The position numbers and the translations under genes are program-made. A DNA stretch of 64,000 nucleotides, from the NCBI GenBank assembly GCA_005405945.1, contig BJHW01000001.1:6014001-6078000 (forward strand). Direction: 5' to 3'. Below the pieces are notes generated by a model. That model saw only the letters and a list, made by a program, of their open reading frames with translations. It did no database searches and was not told where the DNA came from. This DNA comes from Streptomyces violaceusniger (GTDB taxonomy: Bacteria > Actinomycetota > Actinomycetes > Streptomycetales > Streptomycetaceae). Numbering within the stretch: position 1 is the first letter of the stretch; every line of letters begins with the position of its first letter. This document shows, piece after piece, positions 16,189 to 25,737 of the stretch.

Positions 16189-18207
16189 CTAGAAGCCGTT
16201 CTGGCCGCCGAAGATGCCTCCGCCGTTGTCCCCGCCGCCGTTTCCGCCGTTGTCACCCTGCCCGGCGACCGTGATGAGGTTCACGGACTGGCCCTTGGGC
16301 ACCTGGGTGCCCGCGCCGGGCTGGCTGGCCACCACGGTGGCGTTGTCGTCCTGCGGACCGGCGATGTTGCCCACGTTGAGGCCCAGGTCCTGGAGCGCCT
16401 TCTTGGCGTCCTTGAGCTTCTGGCCGCCCAGGTTGGGCACCGGCACGTTCTCCTCTTGTGCGGGCTCCTTGGCGACGGTCAGCGTGACCGTCGAACCGGG
16501 CAGGACCTCCTGGCCGCCCTTGGGCGTCTGGTCGGTGACCGTGCCGGCCTCGACGTCGCCGTTCTCGACCTCCTGGGTCTGGACCTTGAGGCCCTTGCCC
16601 TGGAGGGAGCTCGTGGCGTCCTCGACCTTCTGCGTGGTCACGTCCGGGACGACGACCTTCTGCTGGGCCTCGGCGACGGTCAGGGTGATCGTGGCGCCCT
16701 TCGGGACCTTCTTGCCGCCCTTCGGGTCCTGGTCGATCACCTTGCCGGCGGTCTGGTCCGACTGCTCGGTCTTCTGGTTGACCTCGAAACCCTTGGCCTC
16801 GAGCTGCTGCTTGGCCGATTCGAACTGCACGTTCAGCACGTCGGGCACCTCGACCCTGGCCGCGGGCTTGGGGCCCTTGGACATGGTCAGCTCGACGGTG
16901 CCGTACCGCTTGACCTCGTCGCCGCTCTTGGGGGTCTGCTCGCAGACGGTGTTCTTGTCCGCGTTCTCGCAGAACTTGGAGCCGACGTTCTTGACCTTGA
17001 AGTCGCCGTTCTCCCCTTGGTTCTTGGCGTCCTCGAACGTCTTGCCGACGAGGTTGGGGACCGAGACCATGTCGTCGTTCTTACCGCCGGAGAAGAGCGA
17101 CTTCCCGATGAAGATCGCACCGACCAGCACCAGTATCCCGGCGAGGATCAGCAGGATCGTGGAGAGGTTGCTCTTCTTGTCGTTGCCCCCGCGCCCCCGG
17201 CCGCGGTCCGGCCGCTCGTCGTAGCCGAAGCCGCCGTCGTCCTCGCGCATCGGCGGGAGCATCGAGGTCTGCGCCCCGGCGCCGGAGTTCTGCGGCCGCA
17301 GCATCGCGGTGGGCTGGTCGTCGGAGCCGTAGCCGACCGCGCCCAGCGCGGCGGTGGCGGCCACCGGCTGGCCCTCCAGGGCGGCCTCGATGTCGGCGCG
17401 CATCTCGTCGGCCGACTGGTAGCGGTAGTCGGGGTCCTTGACCAGCGCCCGCAGGACGATGGCGTCCATCTCCGGGGTGATCTCGGGGTCGTACGTGCTC
17501 GGCGGCTGCGGTTCCTCCCGCACGTGCTGATAGGCGACCGCCACTGGGGAGTCGCCCACGAACGGCGGCCTTACGGTCAGCAGCTCGTAGAGCAGACAGC
17601 CGGTGGAGTACAGGTCGCTGCGCGCGTCGACGGTCTCGCCCTTGGCCTGCTCGGGGGAGAGGTACTGGGCGGTGCCGATGACGGCGGCCGTCTGCGTCAT
17701 GGTCATACCGGCATCGCCCATGGCCCGGGCGATGCCGAAGTCCATCACCTTGACCTGGCCGCTCCGGGTGAGCATGACGTTGGCCGGCTTGATGTCACGG
17801 TGGACGATGTTGTTGCGGTGCGAGTACTCGAGGGCCTGGAGGATGCCGGTGGTCATCTCCAGTGAGCGCTCGGGGAGCAGCTTTCTACCCGAGTGAAGGA
17901 GCTCACGCAGCGTGGAACCGTCGACGTACTCCATCACGATGTACGGGATCGAGACGCCGTCGACGTAGTCCTCGCCGGTGTCGTAGACCGCGACGATCGC
18001 GGGATGGTTGAGCGAGGCGGCCGACTGGGCCTCTCGGCGGAACCGGGCCTGGAAGGACGGATCGCGGGCGAGGTCCGCCCGGAGCGTCTTCACAGCGACA
18101 GTACGGCCGAGGCGGGTGTCGTGCGCGAGGTAGACCTCCGCCATGCCACCGCGGCCGAGCACTGAGCCCAGCTCATACCGGCCGCCGAGGCGACGCGGCT
18201 CTTCCAT
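16189..18207 (-). CDS. pknB: PASTA-domain Ser/Thr protein kinase PknB
   Basis: A 672-residue receptor kinase. The cytoplasmic kinase domain (1-270) has GRGGMAEVY, AVKTL, HRDIKPANVML and DFGIARA. A juxtamembrane linker follows, then a membrane helix (ILLILAGILVLVGAIFIG, about 357-375) and four extracellular PASTA repeats that bind muropeptides/lipid II (VSVPNLVG, VEVPDVLN, VVVPDVTT and VPVPNLGG mark their starts). The tail is Gly/Asn-rich. It is last in the fhaA-fhaB-stp-rodA-pbpA-pknB operon and controls wall synthesis and division by phosphorylation; Stp in the same operon reverses it. ATG start with GGAG upstream. Confidence 0.96.
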   Translation of the reverse strand: MEEPRRLGGRYELGSVLGRGGMAEVYLAHDTRLGRTVAVKTLRADLARDPSFQARFRREAQSAASLNHPAIVAVYDTGEDYVDGVSIPYIVMEYVDGSTLRELLHSGRKLLPERSLEMTTGILQALEYSHRNNIVHRDIKPANVMLTRSGQVKVMDFGIARAMGDAGMTMTQTAAVIGTAQYLSPEQAKGETVDARSDLYSTGCLLYELLTVRPPFVGDSPVAVAYQHVREEPQPPSTYDPEITPEMDAIVLRALVKDPDYRYQSADEMRADIEAALEGQPVAATAALGAVGYGSDDQPTAMLRPQNSGAGAQTSMLPPMREDDGGFGYDERPDRGRGRGGNDKKSNLSTILLILAGILVLVGAIFIGKSLFSGGKNDDMVSVPNLVGKTFEDAKNQGENGDFKVKNVGSKFCENADKNTVCEQTPKSGDEVKRYGTVELTMSKGPKPAARVEVPDVLNVQFESAKQQLEAKGFEVNQKTEQSDQTAGKVIDQDPKGGKKVPKGATITLTVAEAQQKVVVPDVTTQKVEDATSSLQGKGLKVQTQEVENGDVEAGTVTDQTPKGGQEVLPGSTVTLTVAKEPAQEENVPVPNLGGQKLKDAKKALQDLGLNVGNIAGPQDDNATVVASQPGAGTQVPKGQSVNLITVAGQGDNGGNGGGDNGGGIFGGQNGF

Positions 18208-18374
18208 AGCTACTCCAGCCCTCTTCCGTGGTTCCCGGCCGCACCCTGTGGGGCCGGCGAAGTGCTGCTCGCGCATACCGTACCCGGCACGTCTTACGGG
18301 ACCCGGCCTCAGTGGCTATCTGATACCGGACCGGTACGGCGACGTGCGGGATTGGTATCCGGACGTGACGGGGG

Positions 18375-19847
18375 TCACTTGTCGCGCTCGGTTTCCAGTA
18401 CGGCCTGCATCACGCTCTTGGCGATCGGCGCGGCCAGCTTGCCACCGGCGATGTCGCCGCGGAGGGTGTTGGACCCTTCGATGACGACCGCGACCGCGAC
18501 CGGCGAGCCGTCGTTCCCCTTGGCGTAGGAGATGAACCACGCATAGGGGTTCTTGCTGTTGGCCACGCCGTGCTGCGCGGTACCGGTCTTGCCACCGACC
18601 GTGACGCCCGGGATCTGGGCGCTGGTGCCGGTGCCCTCCTTGACCACGGTCTCCATCATGCTCTGGAGCTTCTGGGCGTTCTCCGAGCTGAGCGGCTGGC
18701 TCATCTGCTCCGGGTCGGTCTGCTCGATGGTGTTGAGATTGGGGGCGCGCAGCGAGTCGACCATGTACGGCTTCATCAGCTTGCCGTCGTTGGCGACCGC
18801 GGCGGCGACCATCGCCATCTGGAGCGGGGTGGCCCGGTTGTCGAACTGGCCGATGGCCGACATCGCGTTGCCCGGCCGGTCCATCTTCTCGGGGTAGACG
18901 CTGGCGTAGGCGCGGACGGGGGTGTCGACCGTCTCGTTGAAGCCGAACTTCTCGGCCTGCTCCCGCATCTTCTCCTTGCCGAGGTCGTCACCGAGCTTGC
19001 CGAAGACCGTGTTGCAGGAGTAGCGGAGCGCCTGCCGCAGCGAGGCGTTCTCGCAGGGGATGTTCCCCTCGTTGGGCAGGTTTTGGGTGGACAGCGGGAG
19101 CTTCCAGGGGACCGGGGAGTTGGTCGCCCCGTCGATGTCGGTGTACTTGCCGTTCTCCAGCGCGGCCGCGGCGGTGACGACCTTGAACGTCGAGCCGGGC
19201 GGGTAGGTCTGACGGAGCGCCCGGTTGAGCATCGGGTCGTCCTTGTCCGTCTTCGGCTGGAGCCCGAGCCACGCCTTCTTGTCCTTGGAGGTGGCGCCCG
19301 CGATCTTCGACGGGTCGTAGCTCGGGGTGGAGGCGAGGGCGAGGATCTTGCCGGTGCGCGGGTCGAGCGCGGCGACGGCGCCCTTCTTGTCACCGAGGCC
19401 CTTGAACGCGGCCTCCTGGGCCTTGCGGTTCAGGGTGGTGATGACGTCGCCGCCCTTCTGCTTCTTGCCGGTGATCATGTCGATCGTCCGGTTGAAGAAG
19501 AGGCGGTCGTCGTTGCCCGTGAGGATGCCGTCCTCGATGTTCTCGATCTGGTTGGCGCCGTACGCCTGCGAGGCGAACCCCGTGACCGGCGCCCACATGG
19601 GGCCGTCCTTGTAGGTGCGCTTGTACTTGAAGTCGATGCCGTTGGTCTCGGCGGATCCGGTGATCGGCTGGCCGTCGACGATGATGTTGCCGCGCGGCTG
19701 GCTGTAGCGGGCGATCAGAACCCGGTGGTTTCCGTCGTGGTTCTTCAGCTCGTCGGCCTGGACGTACTGGATCCAGTTGTCCCGCACCAGCAGGGCGAGG
19801 ACGAGGAGTCCGCAGAAGATCGCGATTCGGCGCAGGGGCTTGTTCAC
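18375..19847 (-). CDS. pbpA: Penicillin-binding protein, class B transpeptidase
   Basis: A 490-residue peptidoglycan transpeptidase with one N-terminal membrane anchor (IAIFCGLLVLALLV). The penicillin-binding domain has the three active-site motifs STFK (about residue 220), SCN (about 277) and KTGTA (about 419). The GTG start overlaps the rodA stop (GTGA), so it works as the usual RodA/FtsW-PBP pair of polymerase plus cross-linker. A 167-base gap separates it from pknB downstream. Confidence 0.95.
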   Translation of the reverse strand: MNKPLRRIAIFCGLLVLALLVRDNWIQYVQADELKNHDGNHRVLIARYSQPRGNIIVDGQPITGSAETNGIDFKYKRTYKDGPMWAPVTGFASQAYGANQIENIEDGILTGNDDRLFFNRTIDMITGKKQKGGDVITTLNRKAQEAAFKGLGDKKGAVAALDPRTGKILALASTPSYDPSKIAGATSKDKKAWLGLQPKTDKDDPMLNRALRQTYPPGSTFKVVTAAAALENGKYTDIDGATNSPVPWKLPLSTQNLPNEGNIPCENASLRQALRYSCNTVFGKLGDDLGKEKMREQAEKFGFNETVDTPVRAYASVYPEKMDRPGNAMSAIGQFDNRATPLQMAMVAAAVANDGKLMKPYMVDSLRAPNLNTIEQTDPEQMSQPLSSENAQKLQSMMETVVKEGTGTSAQIPGVTVGGKTGTAQHGVANSKNPYAWFISYAKGNDGSPVAVAVVIEGSNTLRGDIAGGKLAAPIAKSVMQAVLETERDK

Positions 19848-21256
19848 GGTCGGACCACCTGGGTCATCTCGGCGTCTGTAGTGGGGGCGGGCGTCGGCGC
19901 CGGGCGGCGCGCGGTGTCGCTGACCTTGATCAGGATGGCGACGAGCGCCCAGTTGGCGATGACGGACGAACCACCCTGCGCGATGAACGGCATGGTCATA
20001 CCGGTCAGCGGGATGAGGCCCATCACACCGCCCGCCACGACGAAGACCTGGATGGCGAAGGCCGCGGACAGGCCGATGGCCAGCAGCTTGCCGAACGGGT
20101 CACGGGCGGCGAGGGCGGTGCGCACACCGCGCTCCACGATCAGGCCGTAGAGCAGCAGAAGCCCCATGGTGCCCGCGAGCCCGAGCTCCTCGCCGACCGT
20201 GGCCAGGATGAAGTCGGAGTTGGCGGCGAAGCCGATGAGGTCGGAGTTGCCCTGGCCGAGGCCGGTGCCGAAGACGCCGCCGGAGCCGAAGGCCATCAGC
20301 GCCTGGGCGATCTGGTCACTGCCGCCGTTCTTGGCCACCTCGAAGGGCTGGAGCCAGGCGTCCACACGCGACTGGACGTGCGGCTCGAAGGTGGCGACGC
20401 CGACCGCGCCGGCCGCGGACATCAGCAGACCGAAGACGATCCAGCTGGTGCGCTCGGTGGCGACGTACAGCATCACGACGAAGAGGCCGAAGAACAGCAG
20501 CGAGGTGCCCAGGTCGGTCTCGAAGACCAGGATGAGGATGCTCATCCCCCAGACCACCAGGATCGGGCCGAGGTCGCGGCCGCGCGGCAGGTACAGCCCC
20601 ATGAAGCGGCGGCTGGCCAGGGCGAGCGCGTCCCGCTTGACCATCAGATAGCCGGAGAAGAACACGGCGATGATGATCTTGGCGAACTCACCCGGCTGAA
20701 TGGAGAAGCTGCCGAGGGTGATCCAGATGCGGGCGCCGAAACGCGCCGGGAAGAACATCGGAAGGATCAGCAGGATCAGCGCCACCACCATGGAGATGTA
20801 GGTGTAGCGCTGGAGGATGCGGTGGTCCTTGAGCAGGATCAGGACGCCGACGAAGAGGGCGACGCCCAGTGCCGAGTAGATCAGCTGGTTGGGGGCCGAG
20901 GGCGAGAAGGCCATGCCGGCGTCCTTCGCCCGCTGGGCCAGCCGCCTGGACTGGTCCAGCCGCCAGATGAGCACCAGGCCAAGACCGTTGAGGAGGGTGG
21001 CGATCGGCAGCAGCAGCGGGTCCGCGTACGGCGCGAACTTCCGGACCACCAGATGGCCGACGCCTGCCAGCAGACCGAGCCCGAGGCCGTAGCTGAGCAT
21101 GCCGGAGGGCATCTCGTCGCTGAGCGCCAGGCCCGCGTTGGCGTAGGCGAAGACCGGAATGATCACCGCGAAGACGAGCATGGCCAGCTCGGTGTTCCGC
21201 CTGCTCGGCGGCCCGGCCGTACTGATCGTCGTCGTGTTGGTCGTACTACTGCTCAT
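19844..21256 (-). CDS. rodA: RodA/FtsW/SpoVE family peptidoglycan polymerase
   Basis: A 470-residue SEDS protein with about 12 membrane helices, acting as a glycosyltransferase that polymerises lipid II. SEDS features seen are IQPGEFAKIIIAVFFSGYL, ETDLGTSLLFFGLF with the functional Asp, and GMTMPFIAQGGSS near the end. The ATG at 21256 is preferred over longer frames because it starts the normal hydrophilic N-terminus (MSSSTTNTTT) and lies 22 bases after the stp stop. It is paired with pbpA by a 4-base overlap. Confidence 0.95.
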   Translation of the reverse strand: MSSSTTNTTTISTAGPPSRRNTELAMLVFAVIIPVFAYANAGLALSDEMPSGMLSYGLGLGLLAGVGHLVVRKFAPYADPLLLPIATLLNGLGLVLIWRLDQSRRLAQRAKDAGMAFSPSAPNQLIYSALGVALFVGVLILLKDHRILQRYTYISMVVALILLILPMFFPARFGARIWITLGSFSIQPGEFAKIIIAVFFSGYLMVKRDALALASRRFMGLYLPRGRDLGPILVVWGMSILILVFETDLGTSLLFFGLFVVMLYVATERTSWIVFGLLMSAAGAVGVATFEPHVQSRVDAWLQPFEVAKNGGSDQIAQALMAFGSGGVFGTGLGQGNSDLIGFAANSDFILATVGEELGLAGTMGLLLLYGLIVERGVRTALAARDPFGKLLAIGLSAAFAIQVFVVAGGVMGLIPLTGMTMPFIAQGGSSVIANWALVAILIKVSDTARRPAPTPAPTTDAEMTQVVRP

Positions 21257-21278
21257 GGGTGGACGGCCCCTTACGGCT

Positions 21279-22873
21279 TCACTGCTGGGTGCTGCTGCAC
21301 TGCGGGACCAACTTCTTCTCCTCCTCCGAGAGGGTGGGGCCGGGCTTCGGAGTGGGAGACGTCGTCGGCGTGGGCTTGGTGGTGGCCTTGGCGGCCTGCG
21401 TCCCGAGCTGGGTCTCGGTCTTCTGGCCGCCGGGCTTGCCGCTGCTGCTCTGGGACGGGTCGGCGCTGCTGGAGGCACCGCCACTGGGTGCCTTGTCGCC
21501 CTTGCCCTTGTCGCCGCCGGTGAGGTCCTTCTGGCTCTCCTCGGCCTTCTGCTGGGCATCGGCCTTCTTACAGGCGCTGGCGAGGGTGGCGAGGTCCTTG
21601 GTCTTGTCCTGGGCCTGGCCCAGTCCGCTGACCGTGATGGTGTCCTCCACCCGCCCGCGCTGGTCGGCCGGGAGGTACTTGAGTTCGATCTCGCGGTGGT
21701 CCTCATGGACCTTGTTGAGCTTGATCCAGGCCAGATCCTGGCTGATGCCCTGGTAGATCGCGACATGGTCGCCGTTGGAGCCCACGTAGTACTGCGTCTG
21801 GGTCCAGCGATAGCCGCCGTAGAGGCCGCCGCCGATCACGGCGAGGCCCAGCACGATGAAGAGCGACCGCTTGGCCCATGTCTTGCGGCCGCTCTTCTTG
21901 GTGAAGTCACCGTCGGCGTAGTCGCCGTAACCGCCCTGCGGCATACCGCCGATGGCCGGATCGCCGCTGCCGGGCGGCCCGAAGCCGCCGCGCGCGTCGC
22001 CCTGCTGCGGCGGTACGGACCGGCCGAGCTCGGCGGCGCGGCCCGCGGGGGTGTGCGCGGCGCCGCCGTCCCCGAGCGGGATCTGGTTCTCGGCGACCGC
22101 GCCCACGATCACGGGGGTGTCGTTGAGCTGGGCGGCGAGGGTGTCGGCGCCGTCGACGTCGAGGACGTCGGCGACGATGCAGGTGATGTTGTCGGGGCCA
22201 CCGCCGCGCAGGGCGAGCTGGATCAGCTCCTGCACGGTCTCGTGGGGCCCTGGTAGCTGGCGAGGGTCTCCTCGAGGGTCTGGTGGCTCACGACGCCGGA
22301 CAGGCCGTCGGAGCAGATCAGATAGCGGTCACCGGCCCGGACCTCGCGGATGGACAGATCGGGCTCGACGTGGTCGCCGCTGCCCAGGGCGCGCATCAGC
22401 AGGGAGCGCTGCGGGTGGGTGCCCGCCTCCTCCTCGGTGATCCGGCCCTCGTCGACCAGGCGCTGCACCCAGGTGTGGTCCTGGGTGATCTGGGTGAGCA
22501 CCCCGTCGCGCAGCAGATACGCCCGCGAGTCGCCGACGTGCACCAGACCGAGCCGCTGGCCGGTCCACAGCAGGGCGGTGAGCGTGGTGCCCATGCCCTC
22601 GAGCTGCGGGTCCTCCTCGACCATGACGCGCAGCTGATCATTGGCCCGCTGCACGGCAGTGCCGAGGGACGTCAGGATGTCCGAGCCCGGGACGTCGTCG
22701 TCGAGCTGGACCAGGGTGGAGATCACCTCGGAGCTGGCGACCTCGCCGGCGGCCTGGCCACCCATGCCGTCGGCGATGGCGAGCAGCCGGGGACCGGCGT
22801 AGCCGGAGTCCTCGTTGCCCTCCCGGATCATGCCCTTGTGCGATCCGGCCGCGAAACGCAGTGACAGACTCAT
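21279..22873 (-). CDS. stp: PP2C-type Ser/Thr protein phosphatase (one frame break)
   Basis: Metal-dependent phosphatase opposing the PASTA kinase. Residues 1-240 carry PP2C motifs: REGNEDSGYAGP, IADGMGGQAAGE, VGDSRAYLLRDG, LLICSDGLSG-like LICSDGLSGVV and GGGPDNITCIVADV. A linker, one membrane helix (SLFIVLGLAVIGGGLYGGY) and an extracellular Ser/Thr/Pro-rich part follow. The frame breaks near 22245, where a run reads CCCC (minus strand); one more C gives YQGPHETVQELIQLAL and a 531-residue protein. Without repair the last catalytic Asp is lost. It belongs to the fhaA to pknB operon. Confidence 0.92.
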
Positions 22874-22948
22874 GCGCACCTCGCCCGTCGGCTCCGGGTA
22901 CAGCCCCTTGCCAACCACGCTGCCCACCCTCCGGTCGTCATGGTCCTA

Positions 22949-23470
22949 CTACTTCCGCAGCTCGATGACGGTCTTGCCGATACGGATCGGCGCACCCAGC
23001 GGAATCGGTGTCGGCGTGGTGAGTCGGGTCCGGTCGAGATAGGTGCCGTTGGTGGACCCGAGATCCTCGACGATCCACTGGCCGTCACGGTCCGGGTAGA
23101 TCCTGGCATGCCGACTGGAGGCGTAGTCGTCGTCCAGCACGATTGTTGAATCGTGCGCACGGCCGAGGGTGATGGTCTGCCCTTGCAGGGCGACCGTGGT
23201 GCCGGTGAGCGTGCCCTCGGAGACCACCAGCTTGGTGGGGGCACCGCGGCGGCCGCGGCCCCCGGACTGCTGGCGCTGCTGCGGCGGCGCGCTCTGCTGG
23301 CGCTGCTGCTGCGGTTGCGGCCGGTCGGGGGCGCCGCGCCGCGCCGAACCGCGCTGGGTCACGCGGGTCCCGAACAGGTCGCTGCGGATGACCTGGACGG
23401 CCACGATGACGAACAGCCACAGTACGGCGAGGAAACCCAACCGCATGACCGTGAGGGTCAGCTCTGACAT
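22949..23470 (-). CDS. fhaB: FHA domain protein FhaB
   Basis: A 173-residue protein with an N-terminal membrane helix (VMRLGFLAVLWLFVIVAVQV), a Gln/Arg-rich linker and a C-terminal FHA domain. The FHA domain has ITLGRAHDSTIVLDDDYASS-type phosphothreonine-binding residues Arg, Ser and SSRHA, and ends DLGSTNGTYLD. FHA domains bind phosphothreonine, and this protein (FipA/FhaB in mycobacteria) links PknB signalling to division. It lies between fhaA and stp, 10 bases from fhaA. Confidence 0.93.
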   Translation of the reverse strand: MSELTLTVMRLGFLAVLWLFVIVAVQVIRSDLFGTRVTQRGSARRGAPDRPQPQQQRQQSAPPQQRQQSGGRGRRGAPTKLVVSEGTLTGTTVALQGQTITLGRAHDSTIVLDDDYASSRHARIYPDRDGQWIVEDLGSTNGTYLDRTRLTTPTPIPLGAPIRIGKTVIELRK

Positions 23471-23480
23471 TGCCCCCGCT

Positions 23481-24326
23481 TCACCCTTCGGCTTGCCGGT
23501 AAACGATGGTGGTGCTGCCCACGACGATCCGCGAGCCGTCGCGGAGCGTAGCGCGCGTGGTGTGCTGCCCGTCCACCACGATGCCGTTCGTCGACCCGAG
23601 ATCCTGGATGGTCGGTGGGGTTCCGACCCGGATCTCGCAGTGTCTGCGGGAGACACCGGGATCGTCGATCCGCACGTCAGCGTCGGTGGAGCGGCCCAGG
23701 ACGAGCGTGGGACGGGAGATCTGGTGGCGGGTGCCGTTGATCTCGATCCAGCGGCGGGTCTGACCCTGCGGCTGGGCTCCGACGCCGGCCGCCGCTCCGC
23801 CGCCGCGGGGCGCCGGGCGGGCGCCGGGGGGCGTGGAGGGCATCGGCGGGGCACCGGCGGGCTGGGCGGGGTAGCCGTAACCGCCGGGGCGCTGCTGCGG
23901 GGCCGCTCCGGCGCCGGGGCGGCCCGCCGCCTGCTCGGGGCTCTGGGACTCGCTGGAGGCCAGGGTCCGGCTGCGCACCCGGTACAGGCCGGTGTCGAGG
24001 TCCTCGGCCTTCTGCAGATGCACCTTGATGGCGCCCATGAAGGTGTATCGCTGCTGCTTGGCGTAGTCGCGGACCATGCCGGCCAGCTCGTCGCCGAGCT
24101 GGCCGGAATACGGGCTGAGCCGCTCGTAGTCGGGCGTGCTCAGCTCGACGATGAAGTCGTTGGGGACGACCGTCCGGTCGCGGTTCCAGATCGTGGCGTT
24201 GTTGTCGCACTCACGCTGGAGCGCGCCGGCGATCTCGACCGGCTGGACCTCGGACTTGAACACCTTGGCGAAGGTGCCGTTCACGAGGCCCTCGAGACGC
24301 TGCTCGAAGCGTTTCAGTACTCCCAC
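23481..24326 (-). CDS. fhaA: DUF3662 and FHA domain protein FhaA
   Basis: A 281-residue cytoplasmic protein. The N-terminal DUF3662 domain (MGVLKRFEQRLEGLVNGTFA to about residue 115) is followed by a Pro/Gly/Gln-rich linker and a C-terminal FHA domain with LVLGRSTDADVRIDD, SRRHCEI and DLGSTNGIVVDG. Mycobacterial FhaA binds phosphorylated MviN and restrains wall precursor export; a similar role is inferred. It is the first gene of the operon ending in pknB. The ATG has GGAGGTG 5 bases upstream. Confidence 0.93.
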   Translation of the reverse strand: MGVLKRFEQRLEGLVNGTFAKVFKSEVQPVEIAGALQRECDNNATIWNRDRTVVPNDFIVELSTPDYERLSPYSGQLGDELAGMVRDYAKQQRYTFMGAIKVHLQKAEDLDTGLYRVRSRTLASSESQSPEQAAGRPGAGAAPQQRPGGYGYPAQPAGAPPMPSTPPGARPAPRGGGAAAGVGAQPQGQTRRWIEINGTRHQISRPTLVLGRSTDADVRIDDPGVSRRHCEIRVGTPPTIQDLGSTNGIVVDGQHTTRATLRDGSRIVVGSTTIVYRQAEG

Positions 24327-24651
24327 CGGGCACCTCCTTCCTCAGTCGTGCTCTGCGTCGTCCTGGTACTGCTTACTGATCGTATCCACGCGTCGGGAAA
24401 TCGGGTGGTTCCCCTTCCTGGCCCTGTGGAGCAGTGTCACCTCTCACAGGGATCGTAGAGGTGCCCTGACGACAGTGTCCCGCAACCGTGACGCTCTACG
24501 GACGGGTGGGGGCGGGGGCCTCGGTAACGGGTGTGATTGCACCCCGAGGAGCGTGCTAGTGTTCTGGATGTCGGAAGGCGCTCCACGCGAACCGGACGGA
24601 TCAAAAGATCGGGCCGGGGAGCGGGGCGAGTGACCGGACGGCAGCACCCAT
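24327..24651. other. Divergent control region of fhaA operon and tRNA-Leu
   Basis: No gene seen. TTGCAC (24537-24542) and TAGTGT (24557-24562) could belong to the tRNA-Leu promoter, but the 14-base spacing is short. The fhaA promoter must also lie here; no clear boxes were found for it. Confidence 0.35.
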
Positions 24652-24738
24652 GCGCGGGTGGCGGAATAGGCAGACGCGCTGGATTCAGGTTCCAGTGCCC
24701 GAAAGGGCGTGGGGGTTCAACTCCCCCCTCGCGCACCA
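24652..24738 (+). tRNA. tRNA-Leu (CAG anticodon)
   Basis: An 87-base class II tRNA including an encoded CCA (24736-24738). Acceptor GCGCGGG pairs with CTCGCGC (one G-T pair). The anticodon stem-loop CTGGA-TTCAGGT-TCCAG carries CAG. The long variable arm is TGCCCGAAAGGGCGT, and the T arm contains GGGTTCAACTCCC. Confidence 0.97.
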
Positions 24739-24873
24739 GTCGGAGCGGGTCTCTCCGGAGTGACGAAAGTCGCTCGGAGGGGCCCGTTTCGCGTTTGCGG
24801 CGGCTTGGCGTTCACCGCGGCTTCGTGGCGGCTTCGCGTGTGCGGCGCGGGCCTCCTGGGGCTCCCGGACGAA

Positions 24874-24910
24874 CGGCAGGGGCCTCCCGGGGAAGAGGAG
24901 GCCCCTGCCG
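24874..24910 (-). terminator. Terminator after the azoreductase gene
   Basis: CGGCAGGGGCCTCC and its perfect complement form a 14-bp stem with a 9-base loop, 58 bases beyond the azoreductase stop. It may also stop transcripts from tRNA-Leu. Confidence 0.75.
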
Positions 24911-24967
24911 TCCGGTGTTCGCGCGACCGGATCGGTTGGGTCGGGCGGATCGGCCGGATTGGTCGGA

Positions 24968-25624
24968 TCAGGCGGCGGCGAAGCGGGTGGCGAGCTCCTT
25001 GGCCTTGGCCGCGGCGTCCTCGTGGGCCTTCGCCTTGGAGGCGTCCGAGAGCTCGACCAGGTCGGCCATGGCCGGATTGCTGCGGGCCAACGTGAGTTCC
25101 GGCACAACGAACGTGACATCGAGGCCGAGGCCGTCACCCAGGGCCTTCCCGAGGTAGTTCGTCACGAACTCGAAGCTCTCCCGCGGGGTGCCCGGGCCGT
25201 AACCGCCGCCACGGCTGGCGACGACGACCGCCGGGGTGCCCGAGGTGGTGGTCTGCTCGGCGCCCGCGGTGCGACCCATGATGATCACGTGGTCCAGCCA
25301 CGCCTTGAGGGTGGAGGGGATCGTGAAGTTGTACATCGGGGCGCCGATCAGGACCACGTCGGCCTGCTCGAGCTCACTGGCAAGGGTCTCCCGCAGGGCG
25401 AAGGCCGAGTGCTGCTCGGGGGAGCGCTGGTCGGGAGCGGCGAAACCGGCGGCGGCCGCGAGGCCGTCCAGGTGCGGCAGCGGCTCGGCGGCCAGGTCGC
25501 GATAGATCACCGTGCCGTTCGGGTGCTGGGCTTCCCATTCCTTGCGGAAGGTGGCCGTGACCGAGCGGGAAGCGGAGGCTTCACCGGGGAAGACAGAGGT
25601 GTCGAGGTGCAGAAGAGTCGGCAT
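24968..25624 (-). CDS. FMN-dependent NADH-azoreductase (AcpD/AzoR family)
   Basis: A 218-residue flavodoxin-like oxidoreductase that reduces quinones or azo compounds with NAD(P)H. It has the N-terminal phosphate loop (LLHLDTSVFPGEASASRSV), GAPMYNFTIPSTLKAWLDH for FMN binding and ASRGGGYGPGTP in the third FMN loop. It is divergent from an HxlR regulator, an arrangement typical of inducible electrophile or quinone detoxification. ATG start with GGAGGC about 6 bases upstream. Confidence 0.93.
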   Translation of the reverse strand: MPTLLHLDTSVFPGEASASRSVTATFRKEWEAQHPNGTVIYRDLAAEPLPHLDGLAAAAGFAAPDQRSPEQHSAFALRETLASELEQADVVLIGAPMYNFTIPSTLKAWLDHVIIMGRTAGAEQTTTSGTPAVVVASRGGGYGPGTPRESFEFVTNYLGKALGDGLGLDVTFVVPELTLARSNPAMADLVELSDASKAKAHEDAAAKAKELATRFAAA

Positions 25625-25662
25625 GGATGCCTCCAGTGACAAGGCTCGGGAGGAGCCAGTAA

Positions 25663-25737
25663 TACCTACGTACCTACGGAAGGCACAGTAGCTTACTTTT
25701 TCGTAGTCCCAAACTGGAACGCAGTACTCTGTATTCC
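25663..25737. promoter_or_regulatory. azoR/hxlR divergent promoter with direct repeats
   Basis: TACCTACG is repeated in tandem at 25663-25670 and 25671-25678, followed by GTAGCTTAC (around 25688), a partial inverted repeat. TACTCT (25725-25730) lies 8 bases before the hxlR ATG, and no ribosome site is visible, so hxlR may be leaderless. The direct repeats are the likely HxlR operator (inference). Confidence 0.45.

Noticed and set aside
24755..24967. Small proteins between tRNA-Leu and the azoreductase gene
   Set aside because: Only low-complexity frames across a terminator hairpin; no ribosome site.
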